NCBI RefSeq assembly: GCF_026391055.1 | Contig: NZ_JAPLET010000020.1 | Location: 62,001 to 126,000 of the forward strand | Length of the DNA: 64,000 nucleotides | DNA from: Spirosoma sp. | GTDB taxonomy: Bacteria > Bacteroidota > Bacteroidia > Cytophagales > Spirosomataceae | Direction: 5' to 3' | In this document: positions 1 to 9,061 of the stretch, piece by piece | How positions within the stretch are numbered: the first letter of the stretch is position 1 | Layout: each line of letters opens with the position of its first letter | Position numbers and translations under genes: made by a program | The notes under the pieces: model-generated | What the model was told of the DNA's origin: nothing | What the model saw: only the letters and a program-made list of their open reading frames with translations | Databases searched by the model: none

Positions 1-348
1 TCCACCGCTTAACGGATCGAAATAAGTGGTTATGATCGCATGGCTAAACGGCTTGTAGCGTAAAATTAACGCAAAAATGGAGTTGTTGTTATGGATTGTG
101 GCTTTAGTGACTTAGGTTCATTGTTGAATAAATCTTGTTCCTGATTCAGTAATTTGGCTGGAGTTTTGATAAACGTACGTTTATGGGCTTGTTAAAAAAC
201 CTTAAATAAGAACCACATAAACAGAAGTGGTCGTTTGATGTTTACCAATAAAGTAGTGAGACGTTGGGAATAACGAATTGCCGATGCCATAAATCCTGCG
301 TCAGTGCACTCCTGATTCCCGCTTTTCGCTTCTAACTATTTAAAAATT
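1..348. other. Non-coding stretch upstream of porX
   Basis: I see no convincing coding frame here. The stretch is AT-rich and carries one perfect 16-bp palindrome (169-184). It probably contains the porX promoter, but no clear TAnnTTTG box lies close to the porX start. The gene to the left is outside the window. Confidence 0.5.
169..184. promoter_or_regulatory. Perfect 16-bp palindrome upstream of porX
   Basis: The sequence ATAAACGTACGTTTAT is its own reverse complement. It lies about 165 bp before the porX start codon. A dimeric regulator could bind it, but there is no second copy in the window to support that, so an operator role is only inferred. Confidence 0.25.
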
Positions 349-1923
349 ATGCAAAATTATTCGATACTCTGGGCCGACGATGAAATTGATCTCCTGAAAC
401 CCCACATCCTTTTTCTGAAGAATAAAGGCTACGATGTTACTTCCGTAAACAGTGGAGCCGATGCGCTCGATCAGGTTGAGCAAACCAACTACGATGTTGT
501 TTTTCTGGACGAAATGATGCCGGGTATGACAGGGCTGGAAACGCTTTCGCAGATTAAACAGATACGTCCGAACCTGCCCGTCGTAATGATTACCAAGAGC
601 GAAGAAGAGCATATTATGGAAGAGGCTATCGGCTCTAAAATTGCTGATTACCTCATCAAACCGCTCAACCCGAATCAGATTTTGCTGTCTGTGAAAAAGA
701 TTCTGGACAATAAGCGACTTGTTACCGAGCGTACCAACATCGGCTACCAACAGGATTTCAGGAACATTTCCATGCAGTATAACGACCGTATGGATTTTGA
801 AGAATGGGTCGATGTGTACAAGAAACTCATCTATTGGGAACTCGAACTCGACAGCTCACAGGATAAAAGCATGTCGGAGGTAATGAATATGCAGAAGAGT
901 GAAGCTAATTCCGAATTCTGTAAGTTTGTTATTGATAACTACGAAGACTGGCTGAACGATCCTAAAACCGAAAGCCCCATTATGTCGCATCAACTGATGC
1001 GTAAGAAGGTTTTTCCATTGGTTGAGTCAACGCCCGCATCGTCTGGGTCAGCTCCCTTGTTTTTTATTCTGATCGATAATCTGCGATACGACCAATGGAA
1101 AGTAATCCAGCCCTTACTGGCCGACTATTTCACCGTCGAAGAAGAGTCGTCGTATTATTCAATCCTGCCAACTACTACCGGATTTGCCCGTAACGCCATC
1201 TTCTCAGGTATGATGCCCAGCGATATGGAAAAAAAACACCCCGATCTGTGGGTGAATGACGATAGCGAAGACGAAGGGCTTAACAACCATGAAGAGGAAT
1301 TCCTGCGTCGTCAGCTCGAGCAGAGCCGTCTGAACATCAAGATGTCGTACCACAAGATTCTGAATGTCAGCCAGGGTAAGTCGCTCGTCGATAATTTCAA
1401 TAACCTACTTCAGAATCAGTTGAACGTGGTTGTGTACAACTTTGTAGACATGCTGTCTCATGCCCGTACGGATATGGCTATGATCAAGGAGCTGGCTCCT
1501 GATGAATCAGCATATCGGTCCATTACCCGGTCGTGGTTTCTACACTCACCGCTGCTGGAATTTGTTCAGAAAATTGCATCGAAAGGTGGCCGGTTAATTA
1601 TCACGACAGACCACGGTATGATTCGGGTACAGAAGCCCGCTAAAATTGTTGGCTACCGCGAAACGAATACTAATTTACGGTACAAACAAGGCAAGAATCT
1701 TGGATTCGATGACAATCACCTATTTGTCGGTCGTAAGCCGGAACGCTTGTTTCTGCCCAAGCCGCACGTGTCAACGGCTTATGTGTTTACGCTGGAAGAT
1801 TATTTCTTCGCGTATCCCAACAATTACAATTACTACGTGAATCACTACCGGAACACCTTCCAGCATGGGGGCGTATCGCTGGAAGAGATGATTATTCCGT
1901 TTGCCTATTTAAAGGCGAAGTAG
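349..1923 (+). CDS. porX: PorX: response regulator with PglZ phosphatase-like output domain
   Basis: The first ~120 residues are a CheY-like receiver with the acidic pair D10/D11, phospho-acceptor D54 (VFLDEMMPG) and a conserved lysine in MITKS. The C-terminal two thirds are a PglZ domain of the alkaline-phosphatase superfamily, with metal-site motifs such as LIDNLRYDQW and TTDHGM. Length (524 aa) matches PorX of the Bacteroidetes, which is phosphorylated by PorY, controls type IX secretion genes and has phosphodiesterase activity in studied members. No kinase gene is adjacent, as is usual for porX. The stop codon is the first base triplet of a 30-bp inverted repeat, so the gene ends in its own terminator-like hairpin. 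It converges with the ROK regulator. Confidence 0.93.
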   Translation: MQNYSILWADDEIDLLKPHILFLKNKGYDVTSVNSGADALDQVEQTNYDVVFLDEMMPGMTGLETLSQIKQIRPNLPVVMITKSEEEHIMEEAIGSKIADYLIKPLNPNQILLSVKKILDNKRLVTERTNIGYQQDFRNISMQYNDRMDFEEWVDVYKKLIYWELELDSSQDKSMSEVMNMQKSEANSEFCKFVIDNYEDWLNDPKTESPIMSHQLMRKKVFPLVESTPASSGSAPLFFILIDNLRYDQWKVIQPLLADYFTVEEESSYYSILPTTTGFARNAIFSGMMPSDMEKKHPDLWVNDDSEDEGLNNHEEEFLRRQLEQSRLNIKMSYHKILNVSQGKSLVDNFNNLLQNQLNVVVYNFVDMLSHARTDMAMIKELAPDESAYRSITRSWFLHSPLLEFVQKIASKGGRLIITTDHGMIRVQKPAKIVGYRETNTNLRYKQGKNLGFDDNHLFVGRKPERLFLPKPHVSTAYVFTLEDYFFAYPNNYNYYVNHYRNTFQHGGVSLEEMIIPFAYLKAK

Positions 1924-1992
1924 TTGATTAGCGAAATGAGTGGAGTGAGTTGTATCTGTTTTACTCGCTCCACTCATTTCACTAATCAACTA
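1921..1992. terminator. 30-bp-arm inverted repeat between porX and the ROK gene
   Basis: Arms 1921-1950 and 1963-1992 pair over 30 bp with one mismatch and one G-T wobble around a 12-nt loop. The left arm starts with the porX TAG stop. The hairpin sits between convergent genes and is probably a bidirectional terminator, though it has no long T run. It belongs to the class of long intergenic hairpins seen throughout the window. Confidence 0.65.
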
Positions 1993-2002
1993 CTACACCA
2001 TA

Positions 2003-3235
2003 TTAATAATTTGCGAAAATATCCTCCATCATGTAAGCATGAGTGCCCAACCATTTGGCCGTACCGTTTAGCTGTGTCACCTCGATGGTCATGTCATTTC
2101 GAAAGTCACTCAGGCAATATTTGCTGATTGCCTGTTCAATAGTATTGAGAATGAAGGCGGCTGCCTTGAAAAGAACACCATCAACAACAATTATTTCCGG
2201 GTTGAACAGACTGATGGCTATTGCGAGCCCTTTGCCCAGTTGATAGCCTGTTTCGTGCAAAATGTCAATGGCGTAAGAGTCGCCGGAGTTAGCGGCATTA
2301 ATGACTTCGTCAATATCGATCTGATCGACATGATCGCGAAAGGTGGCCAGTTTGGAGACTTGTCCGGCCAGAATATCTGTCTGCGCTCGTTTTACCAGTG
2401 CAGAGGCTGACGTTATTGTGCTCAGACAGCCTATTTTGCCACAAAAGCACAACTCACCATCTGGGTCGACCTGAATGTGGCCCAGTTCGCCCGCAAATCC
2501 GCTGGCTCCCTGAAAGACTTCACCATTAACAACGATACCTAACCCAACGCCCCAGTCAATATTAATGGCCAGCACCTGCTTTTTCCCCTGTGCTCCACCA
2601 AACCGGCTTTCGCCCAGTACGGTCGCCTTTGTGTCGTTAATTAGATAGACCGGCTTAGTAAGCTCGGCCGACAGCAATTGGGGAAGTGATTCGCCTGTTT
2701 GGTGTAAATTCTTGTAGGTAAGATTTAGTCCCCGGCGGGCGTCTACCAGACCTGGCATTGAAATACCCACAGCAATGAGGTCGTCGATATTAATCCCTGA
2801 ATCGGCTAAGGCACTATGAAAGTAGTGAACCAGCGAAGTGAGAAAGCTTGGATTGTCGTTTAACCGCAGGTCATAGTCTCCCCGAAAGATTACCTTTCGC
2901 TGTACGTTCATGAAAAGGATCTTGGTATCGTGGGTACTAACATCCAGCACGGCTACGTAATGGCTCTTTGTGTTTAACCCAAACAAAACCGGGCGACGGC
3001 CATTACTTCCGGTAGCGGTGCCGATGGGCGTTACCCATTGATTATCAATAAGCTCTTCAACAAGTGAGGTTACAGATGGTACGCTGCTGTGCAGCATTCT
3101 GGTCAAATGAGCCAGCGTACAGGTGCCTTCTGAATACAGATGAGCAAGTACTTTCCGCTGCTTCTGGTTCTTTTTGTAATCAACAACCGACTGAGAGGTC
3201 GGCACTTCTTCATCAATGGTAAAAGGTGTATTCAT
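2003..3235 (-). CDS. ROK-family transcriptional regulator (NagC/Mlc/XylR type)
   Basis: Residues ~20-65 form a winged helix-turn-helix (QRKVLAHLYSEGTCTLAHL and following). The remainder is a ROK sugar-kinase fold with the signature GELGHIQVDPDGELC followed by the zinc motif CFCGKIGC. The first ATP loop reads LDVSTHDTK instead of DxGGT, which fits a sugar-sensing repressor rather than an active kinase. At 410 aa it matches NagC/Mlc. It faces away from the first SusC gene across 783 bp of AT-rich DNA, so it could control that operon in response to a sugar or sugar phosphate. The ligand cannot be read from the sequence. Confidence 0.88.
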   Translation of the reverse strand: MNTPFTIDEEVPTSQSVVDYKKNQKQRKVLAHLYSEGTCTLAHLTRMLHSSVPSVTSLVEELIDNQWVTPIGTATGSNGRRPVLFGLNTKSHYVAVLDVSTHDTKILFMNVQRKVIFRGDYDLRLNDNPSFLTSLVHYFHSALADSGINIDDLIAVGISMPGLVDARRGLNLTYKNLHQTGESLPQLLSAELTKPVYLINDTKATVLGESRFGGAQGKKQVLAINIDWGVGLGIVVNGEVFQGASGFAGELGHIQVDPDGELCFCGKIGCLSTITSASALVKRAQTDILAGQVSKLATFRDHVDQIDIDEVINAANSGDSYAIDILHETGYQLGKGLAIAISLFNPEIIVVDGVLFKAAAFILNTIEQAISKYCLSDFRNDMTIEVTQLNGTAKWLGTHAYMMEDIFANY

Positions 3236-3407
3236 TTTTGTGGGACAAGAAATAGTCGTTACGGAAAGTACAGATATACGGCAATATAAATTTTAAATTT
3301 AAAGCATAGCCCATAGTTGAACTACTTATCTCGATAATAGCTATTTTTTTTAAAAACTAACCTGATTTCTAATGGTACAAGTGCATAATGATAAGCTGAT
3401 ATTAAAA

Positions 3408-3430
3408 AAAGTAATAAAAGTTATTACTTT
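3408..3430. promoter_or_regulatory. Palindrome with 10-bp arms, possible operator
   Basis: AAAGTAATAA, three bases, then TTATTACTTT form a perfect dyad in the region between the ROK gene and susC. ROK repressors bind AT-rich dyads, so this is a candidate site for the neighbouring regulator. That link is inference. Confidence 0.3.
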
Positions 3431-3621
3431 CAACTAGTAGCCATATTACTGTATGTTATCAATGACAGCTACGAATCAGACTTCAATTCAATCGCTTTCT
3501 AAGATATAGCTTCTATAAGTTATACCTACAAATCAGGTACGTTATGCTGACGAACAATATGTAAAACTAGTTAGTCAGAATAAATTAGGCGTACTACAAG
3601 AGAAGTAGTGATTAAGTTTTA

Positions 3622-3668
3622 GTAACACCGAAGAAGTAAAGGGGTGTTACCTGTATATTATTTTTTTG
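3622..3668 (+). terminator. Hairpin followed by T-run inside the intergenic region
   Basis: GTAACACC (3622-3629) pairs with GGTGTTAC (3643-3650), and a T-rich tail with eight consecutive T (3660-3667) follows. The shape is that of an intrinsic terminator on the plus strand, but no gene precedes it on that strand. It may end a small RNA or short leader transcript. No matching promoter box was found upstream. Confidence 0.35.
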
Positions 3669-3788
3669 TGCTAAGCTTTGACTCATAAAGACAAGTAAGC
3701 AGCTTCTATGTATAAAGCTTATTATTGAATTATAAAGATTAAACATATAATTTATTCTATATAAAGTAAATATTGTATGCTGTAATGA

Positions 3789-3856
3789 ACATTTGTGGAA
3801 ATAGATTTTAAAAAAATATATAAACTTAGGCTACGGGTCTATATATTTGTCAATAC
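3789..3856 (+). promoter_or_regulatory. Conserved SusC promoter block, copy A
   Basis: ACATTTGTGG, an AT tract, AAACTTAG (3822-3829), eight variable bases and the 19-mer TCTATATATTTGTCAATAC (3838-3856) recur with the same final spacing at 13686-13755 before the second SusC gene. The 19-mer contains TATATTTG (3842-3849), a match to the Bacteroidetes -7 box TAnnTTTG. There is no matching TTTG -33 box at 19-20 bp, which suggests an activator or alternative sigma factor. Confidence 0.65.
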
Positions 3857-4018
3857 TGATGCAATAGTAAAGTTATTATTTAAATAAGTTGTGTCAGTAT
3901 AGAAAATGAAATTGTTTGAACAGTTTACTTAAGCATTATAATAATGTATTCTTAAGTATAAATTTAAGCAATTTTATTATATAACCTTTCCTCAATACAG
4001 TTTAAAACAGATTATTCT

Positions 4019-7000
4019 ATGGCAAAAGGTTTACAAATGCTTATTATCATACTATGGGTAATAAGTACTCCCGCGCTCGCTCAGACGATTTCGGGGAGGG
4101 TCACGGCTGGCACTGATGGGCAGCCACTACCAGGTGTCTCCATTCTGGTAAAAGGAACAACGTCCGGTACAATAACGGACACCGATGGTAAATACAGCAT
4201 TGCTGTAGCAAAGAATAAGGTGTTGGTATTCTCGTTTATCGGCTACAAGACCAAAGAAGTTATTGTTGACAACAAACCGTCTGTCGACGTTTCCCTAGAA
4301 GAGGATGCGTCTATGATGGAAGAGGTTGTTGTAACCGCTCTGGGCATTCCTAAAGAGCAGCGTGCGCTGGGTTATGCCACTGCGGTTGTCAACAACGAAG
4401 CGCTTATAAAAACGGCATCGCCAAACTTTGCCACTGCTTTATACGGTAAAGCACCGGGGGTAACGATCAACGCAACACCCGGTGGAGCCACTAGTGCGGT
4501 AAGCATTAATATTCGGGGCTTTTCGTCCATCACGGGTAATACACAACCCTTAATTGTGATGGATGGTATCCCCATTCGTAACGGTGAAGTACGGAACAAC
4601 GATTACTGGGGCGATCAGCGAATCAGAGGTAATGGTCTTCTCGACCTGAACCCCGCCGATATTGAGAATATTTCGATCCTAAAAGGTGCTTCGGCGGCTG
4701 CCCTGTACGGCTCGGAAGCCGTTAATGGCGTGGTGCTGGTAACGACCAAATCCGGAAAAGGTAAGAAAGGTATTGGTGTAGATTTCAGCGCCAGCTACAG
4801 CGTCGACAAGATTGCTTACCTGCCCCGTTATCAGAACGTAAGAGGTCCCGGTTATATGCTGAACTACGCCAACGGTGGTCAGGATGCCAACGGGTTCATT
4901 TACTATGATACTGATGGTGATGGAAAAGGCGACACCCGAGGTCTGCTAAATGCTACGGTTAACTTCGGCCCCAAGTTTGACGGTCAACCCGTCATGTCGT
5001 TCGATGGCGTTGTTCGCCCCTACGTCGCATCGGGCAACAGCTATGCGAATCTGTTCCAGAACGCTCACAGCGCCAATATTAACCTGGCTATTTCTAAATC
5101 GTCGGAAAACTCAAATCTGCGCTTTTCCTACACCCGGCAGGATAACGGCATGATCAGCTATGGGGCCAAAAACGAGAAGAATATCATGAATCTGAATGCC
5201 AGCTTTAACGCTAACTCAAAGCTGAAAACGGATTTGATGGTCAATTACGTCAACCAGTATACGCACAATCGCCCGTTCAAGGTGGATCGTATGATTAACA
5301 ACTTCTCCGGAATGATGAACCGCTTCGAGTCGGCCGATTGGTATTTCAATAAATATCAGACAAGCCAGGGATACAAGTATGTAACTGGTACCAACCAGAG
5401 CCTGACACCCAGCGAGAACATTATCCGGAACGGCTTCAAAAGCGATATCGGAGATTATGTATGGAGCACCCGTGCTAACACCTACGATGAGTACAGCAAC
5501 CGCATCATTGCCAGCATTACACAGAACTGGCAGATCACCGACGAACTGTCGTTGCGCGGCCGGGTAGGAACAGACTTTACCTCCGAGCGGCTTGAAGACA
5601 AACAGCGCAGCTCCATTCCGCTGGCGTTTGGCTATTCAGGCTCTTTTTCGATGAGCAATAACCTGTATAACAATGTCTATACCGACATTCTGCTTAACTA
5701 TACCAAGAAGGTGAACGAAGACATTACCGTTTCGGCACGAGGTGGGTATACTGCTAACAAAATGCTGAACACGTCGATGAGCCGGTCAACCAATGGCGGT
5801 CTGAGTACGGAAAACTTCTTCGATATTTCAGCTTCGGTCAATACGTCGGGTGGTACCAATACCCGTGATCGCTATGTGCGAGATGCTTTCCTGGGTACGG
5901 TTAACTTCGATTACAAAAACTTCTTCTTTATAGAAGGAACCATACGGAGAGACCGCACCTCGACGCTCGCCAAAGGAAACAACGCATTTGTGTACCCATC
6001 GGTTAACACCAGCCTTGTTATCAGCGACCTGTTCCGACTGCCAACGGTTATCAGCTATGCCAAACTGAGAGGTTCGTGGGGTATTGTGGGTAACTACCCG
6101 ACCATATACCGGGCCAACAACGCCTATAGCCAGGGAAGCCTGAGTCTGCAGCAGGCGGGTGGCAGCTCGGTACTGTATACTAACATTAGCAGCGACTACG
6201 GCAACGACAAGATCCGGCCTGAGCAGAAGCGTGAATTTGAGTTTGGTCTGGAAACTAAACTGTTCAAAAACCGGCTGGGTGTAGACCTGTCGTACTACAA
6301 CGCACAGATCGTTGACCAGATTCTGCCTTTGACGATTGCGGCTACGGCAGGAGCTCGTACCATTTTGGCCAATATTGGTACTTTGCGGAACCAGGGGCTG
6401 GAGTTAGCCCTGAACATCTCGCCGTTGAGAAGTAAAGATATTAATAGTCTGAACTGGGACCTGACCCTGAACCTGGCCAAAAACAGCAACAAAGTTGAAA
6501 AACTGGCCAACAACTCGACAGAACTGTTACACGCCGACTATGACGGCAACGCAGCGCAGCTACGCTCAGTTGTGGGTCAACCCATGGGCGATATTTACGT
6601 ACACGGTATTCTGAAAGATGCCAGCGGCCGGAATATTGTTGGCCCGAACGGCCTCTACCAACTGGACGGTGCCAACTGGATCAAAGCTGGCAACGCTATG
6701 CCGAAACTGACGGGTGGTCTGATTAACAGCTTCGGCTACAAAGGCTTCAACCTGGACGTAGTCGTTGACTTCCGCTATGGTGGCTCCATTATGCCTACGG
6801 GTATCAACTGGATGACTTCACGCGGATTAACCGAAGAAAGTCTGACGGCTATGGATGCCGAACACGGTGGTTTGAGTTACTACCAAGACGCCAGCGGAAA
6901 AGGTATTCAGACATCGGCTGCTGCCGGACCCAAAGGTGAAACCGTTTACCATGATGGTATGCTGATGGATGGCGTGCTGCCAACCGGTGAGGCTAACAGC

Positions 7001-7342
7001 AATGTGATTTCTCAGGCTACCTATTACAACAGCACTTACAACTGGGGCGGCCCTCAGTACGGCAACGCGCGGTATGAGTTGTATGTGAAGGAGAACACCT
7101 ACGTCAAAATGAGAGAGATCTCGCTGGGCTACCGTATTCCGGCCAACATTACCCGCAAGATTGGCACCCAGAACCTGACCCTGTCGGTATTTGGCCGTAA
7201 CCTGTTTTTCATCTACAGAACCATCAAAGATCTGGATGCAGAGCAGACTAACGTAGGGACAAGATGGGCAGACAACATCAATAATGCTGGTAATAACCCG
7301 TCGTTCCGCACTATGGGGGTAATGCTACGGGCCAGCTTCTAA
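4019..7342 (+). CDS. SusC/RagA-type TonB-dependent outer-membrane transporter (first operon)
   Basis: A signal peptide (cleavage after ALAQ, ~residue 22) is followed by a carboxypeptidase-regulatory-like beta-sandwich (TISGRVTAGTDGQPLPGVSI, ~23-100), the DUF-like TonB-box region EEVVVTALGI, a plug domain with GVVLVTTKSGK, and a long beta-barrel ending in aromatic F. Such proteins are the channel of SusCD pairs, taking up oligosaccharides, peptides or other bulky nutrients using TonB energy. The SusD partner starts 4 bp after the stop. A loop at ~297-305 reads DTDGDGKGD, resembling a calcium-binding loop. There is no N-terminal STN domain, so signalling to a FecI-type sigma factor is not expected. 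Substrate unknown. Confidence 0.93.
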   Translation: MAKGLQMLIIILWVISTPALAQTISGRVTAGTDGQPLPGVSILVKGTTSGTITDTDGKYSIAVAKNKVLVFSFIGYKTKEVIVDNKPSVDVSLEEDASMMEEVVVTALGIPKEQRALGYATAVVNNEALIKTASPNFATALYGKAPGVTINATPGGATSAVSINIRGFSSITGNTQPLIVMDGIPIRNGEVRNNDYWGDQRIRGNGLLDLNPADIENISILKGASAAALYGSEAVNGVVLVTTKSGKGKKGIGVDFSASYSVDKIAYLPRYQNVRGPGYMLNYANGGQDANGFIYYDTDGDGKGDTRGLLNATVNFGPKFDGQPVMSFDGVVRPYVASGNSYANLFQNAHSANINLAISKSSENSNLRFSYTRQDNGMISYGAKNEKNIMNLNASFNANSKLKTDLMVNYVNQYTHNRPFKVDRMINNFSGMMNRFESADWYFNKYQTSQGYKYVTGTNQSLTPSENIIRNGFKSDIGDYVWSTRANTYDEYSNRIIASITQNWQITDELSLRGRVGTDFTSERLEDKQRSSIPLAFGYSGSFSMSNNLYNNVYTDILLNYTKKVNEDITVSARGGYTANKMLNTSMSRSTNGGLSTENFFDISASVNTSGGTNTRDRYVRDAFLGTVNFDYKNFFFIEGTIRRDRTSTLAKGNNAFVYPSVNTSLVISDLFRLPTVISYAKLRGSWGIVGNYPTIYRANNAYSQGSLSLQQAGGSSVLYTNISSDYGNDKIRPEQKREFEFGLETKLFKNRLGVDLSYYNAQIVDQILPLTIAATAGARTILANIGTLRNQGLELALNISPLRSKDINSLNWDLTLNLAKNSNKVEKLANNSTELLHADYDGNAAQLRSVVGQPMGDIYVHGILKDASGRNIVGPNGLYQLDGANWIKAGNAMPKLTGGLINSFGYKGFNLDVVVDFRYGGSIMPTGINWMTSRGLTEESLTAMDAEHGGLSYYQDASGKGIQTSAAAGPKGETVYHDGMLMDGVLPTGEANSNVISQATYYNSTYNWGGPQYGNARYELYVKENTYVKMREISLGYRIPANITRKIGTQNLTLSVFGRNLFFIYRTIKDLDAEQTNVGTRWADNINNAGNNPSFRTMGVMLRASF

Positions 7343-7346
7343 TCTT

Positions 7347-8960
7347 ATGACAATCATGAAAATGAAAAAAATATCTGTTCTATTTTTAGGCGGACTGTTA
7401 CTGGCAAATATTTCCTGTAAGGAGTCAGAGTTCACCGAAGCCTACCCGGACCCATCCAAAATTGCCACAACGACCGTTGAAAAGCAGTTTACCGGGGTGC
7501 TGTACGCCAACAAAGATTATGTACTTCCAGCCTACCGGCATTACTTTGTTACGCTGCGAACGTCCATCAACCACTATACTCAGGCAACGGGGTGGGTCAA
7601 TTCGTCGGGTCAGTATGTTCCGGGCTCGTCGGGGGTTGAGGATGTGTGGTACAATTATTACAACATGCTGGCTCAGTATCGCGAGCTGCAACGGGTGTAC
7701 GCATCACGACCCGCCGATCAACAGGCCGACCGCAAGATTTTTATGCTGGCGGCAGCGGTATATGTGTACGATTACACGCAGAAGATGGTCGATGTACACG
7801 GCTCTATTCCATTTAGTACGGCCGGTCTGCTGAGTACCAACGGGGGTGATTACATAGCCTCCAGCGCCAAGTTCGATACAGCTGAGGGTATCTATACATT
7901 CCTGTTAGACGATCTGAAACGGATTGCTACCGAATTGAACGGCATTACGCTGAACGCAGGCTATCAGAAGTCATTTACGACGCAGGATTTCGTGAACAAA
8001 GGGGATGTAACAGCCTGGAAACGGTACTGTAACTCACTTCGCCTGCGGATTCTGAACCGGGTATCGGACGTGGAAAGCTTCAAGTCCCGTTCTAACAGCG
8101 AAATTGCGGAGATCCTGGGTAACGCAACGACCTATCCAATCGTTGAAACCAACGCGCAAAATATCCAGATTAATGTGTATGATATCAATACCGATATCAA
8201 CTCGAAAGGATTCCAGGATGGATTGGAGTCGGCAGGCTGGTACGGCAATACGGCAGGTAAGGCGATCATTGATAACATGAACGCCAATAGCGACCCACGT
8301 TTACCTATCCTGTTTGAACCAGGGGCCAATGCTGCCGGTAAATACATTGGTATCGACCCAACAGCTACCGAAGCCTCACAAACGGAGCTCTTTAATGCCG
8401 GTCAGGTTGCTATCTACAACCGTTATACGCTGAGCCGTAACCAGTTTTTTCCTGGTATATTGATCAATGCCCCGCAAATCAATCTGATTAAGGCGGAGTA
8501 TTACCTGAGAACGGGCAACGATGCGTCGGCCAGAACGGCTTACGAAACGGCCATTACCCAATCGGTACAATTCTACAACGGCATTTTGGCCTTGAGCAAT
8601 GCCACCGGTATTACGGGTTCTCCAGCACCGACAGCCGCCACGGCAGCGTCGATCAGCGCCTATATTGCGAAGCCTGCGGTTAGCTGGGCCAGCGCCACCA
8701 GCACGACCGATAAGCTGAAGCTGATTGCTACCCAGAAATGGCTGCATTATAACCTGGTTCAGCCTTACGAAAACTGGGCCGACATTCGCCGTCTGGACTA
8801 TCCGGTACTAAGCTTCCAGACCGACATTTCGAATAACCAAACGTTACCCCCCGTTCGGTGGACAATTCCGGGTAATGAAATCACCTACAATGCCGCCAAT
8901 TATGCTACGGTGAAAGCGACGGATAATCTAATTACCAAGATTTTCTGGGATGTGAAATAA
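7347..8960 (+). CDS. SusD/RagB-family surface lipoprotein (first operon)
   Basis: The N-terminus carries a lipoprotein signal with lipobox LANISC, so the protein is lipidated and surface exposed. Length (537 aa), the early YPDPSK motif, and the tryptophan-rich C-terminal part (WLHYNLVQPYENWADIRRL) fit the SusD-like_2 group, which lies over the SusC barrel and captures substrate. It follows susC by 4 bp and must be co-transcribed. The start could also be the ATG at 7356 or 7362; the latter gives a compact MKKISVLFLGG signal. A terminator hairpin follows at 9018. Confidence 0.9.
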   Translation: MTIMKMKKISVLFLGGLLLANISCKESEFTEAYPDPSKIATTTVEKQFTGVLYANKDYVLPAYRHYFVTLRTSINHYTQATGWVNSSGQYVPGSSGVEDVWYNYYNMLAQYRELQRVYASRPADQQADRKIFMLAAAVYVYDYTQKMVDVHGSIPFSTAGLLSTNGGDYIASSAKFDTAEGIYTFLLDDLKRIATELNGITLNAGYQKSFTTQDFVNKGDVTAWKRYCNSLRLRILNRVSDVESFKSRSNSEIAEILGNATTYPIVETNAQNIQINVYDINTDINSKGFQDGLESAGWYGNTAGKAIIDNMNANSDPRLPILFEPGANAAGKYIGIDPTATEASQTELFNAGQVAIYNRYTLSRNQFFPGILINAPQINLIKAEYYLRTGNDASARTAYETAITQSVQFYNGILALSNATGITGSPAPTAATAASISAYIAKPAVSWASATSTTDKLKLIATQKWLHYNLVQPYENWADIRRLDYPVLSFQTDISNNQTLPPVRWTIPGNEITYNAANYATVKATDNLITKIFWDVK

Positions 8961-9017
8961 GGATTTAGCTATTGCTGACTAGTGCAGCTACTACCAGTAA
9001 GTTTAAATTAGGTTGGT

Positions 9018-9051
9018 AAAAAGAGGCAGACCAGTTGGTTTGTCTCTTTTT
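9018..9051. terminator. Bidirectional terminator between susD and the cytochrome/VCBS gene
   Basis: AAAAAGAGGCAGACC pairs with GGTTTGTCTCTTTTT around a 4-nt loop, with T runs on both strands. It lies between convergent genes and can end both transcripts. Confidence 0.8.
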
Positions 9052-9061
9052 TGTTTTTAGA

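Larger units (their letters stand above)
3236..4018. other. 783-bp AT-rich regulatory region between the ROK gene and susC
   Basis: No coding frame is supported. It contains a perfect 10-bp-arm palindrome (3408-3430), a hairpin followed by a T run (3622-3668), and the conserved susC promoter block (3789-3856), leaving a leader of about 165 nt before the susC start. It is much richer in A+T than the coding DNA around it. Confidence 0.6.

Noticed and set aside
340..750. Minus-strand open frame opposite porX
   Set aside because: It lies fully within the porX coding region on the other strand, has no recognisable domain, and porX is certain.
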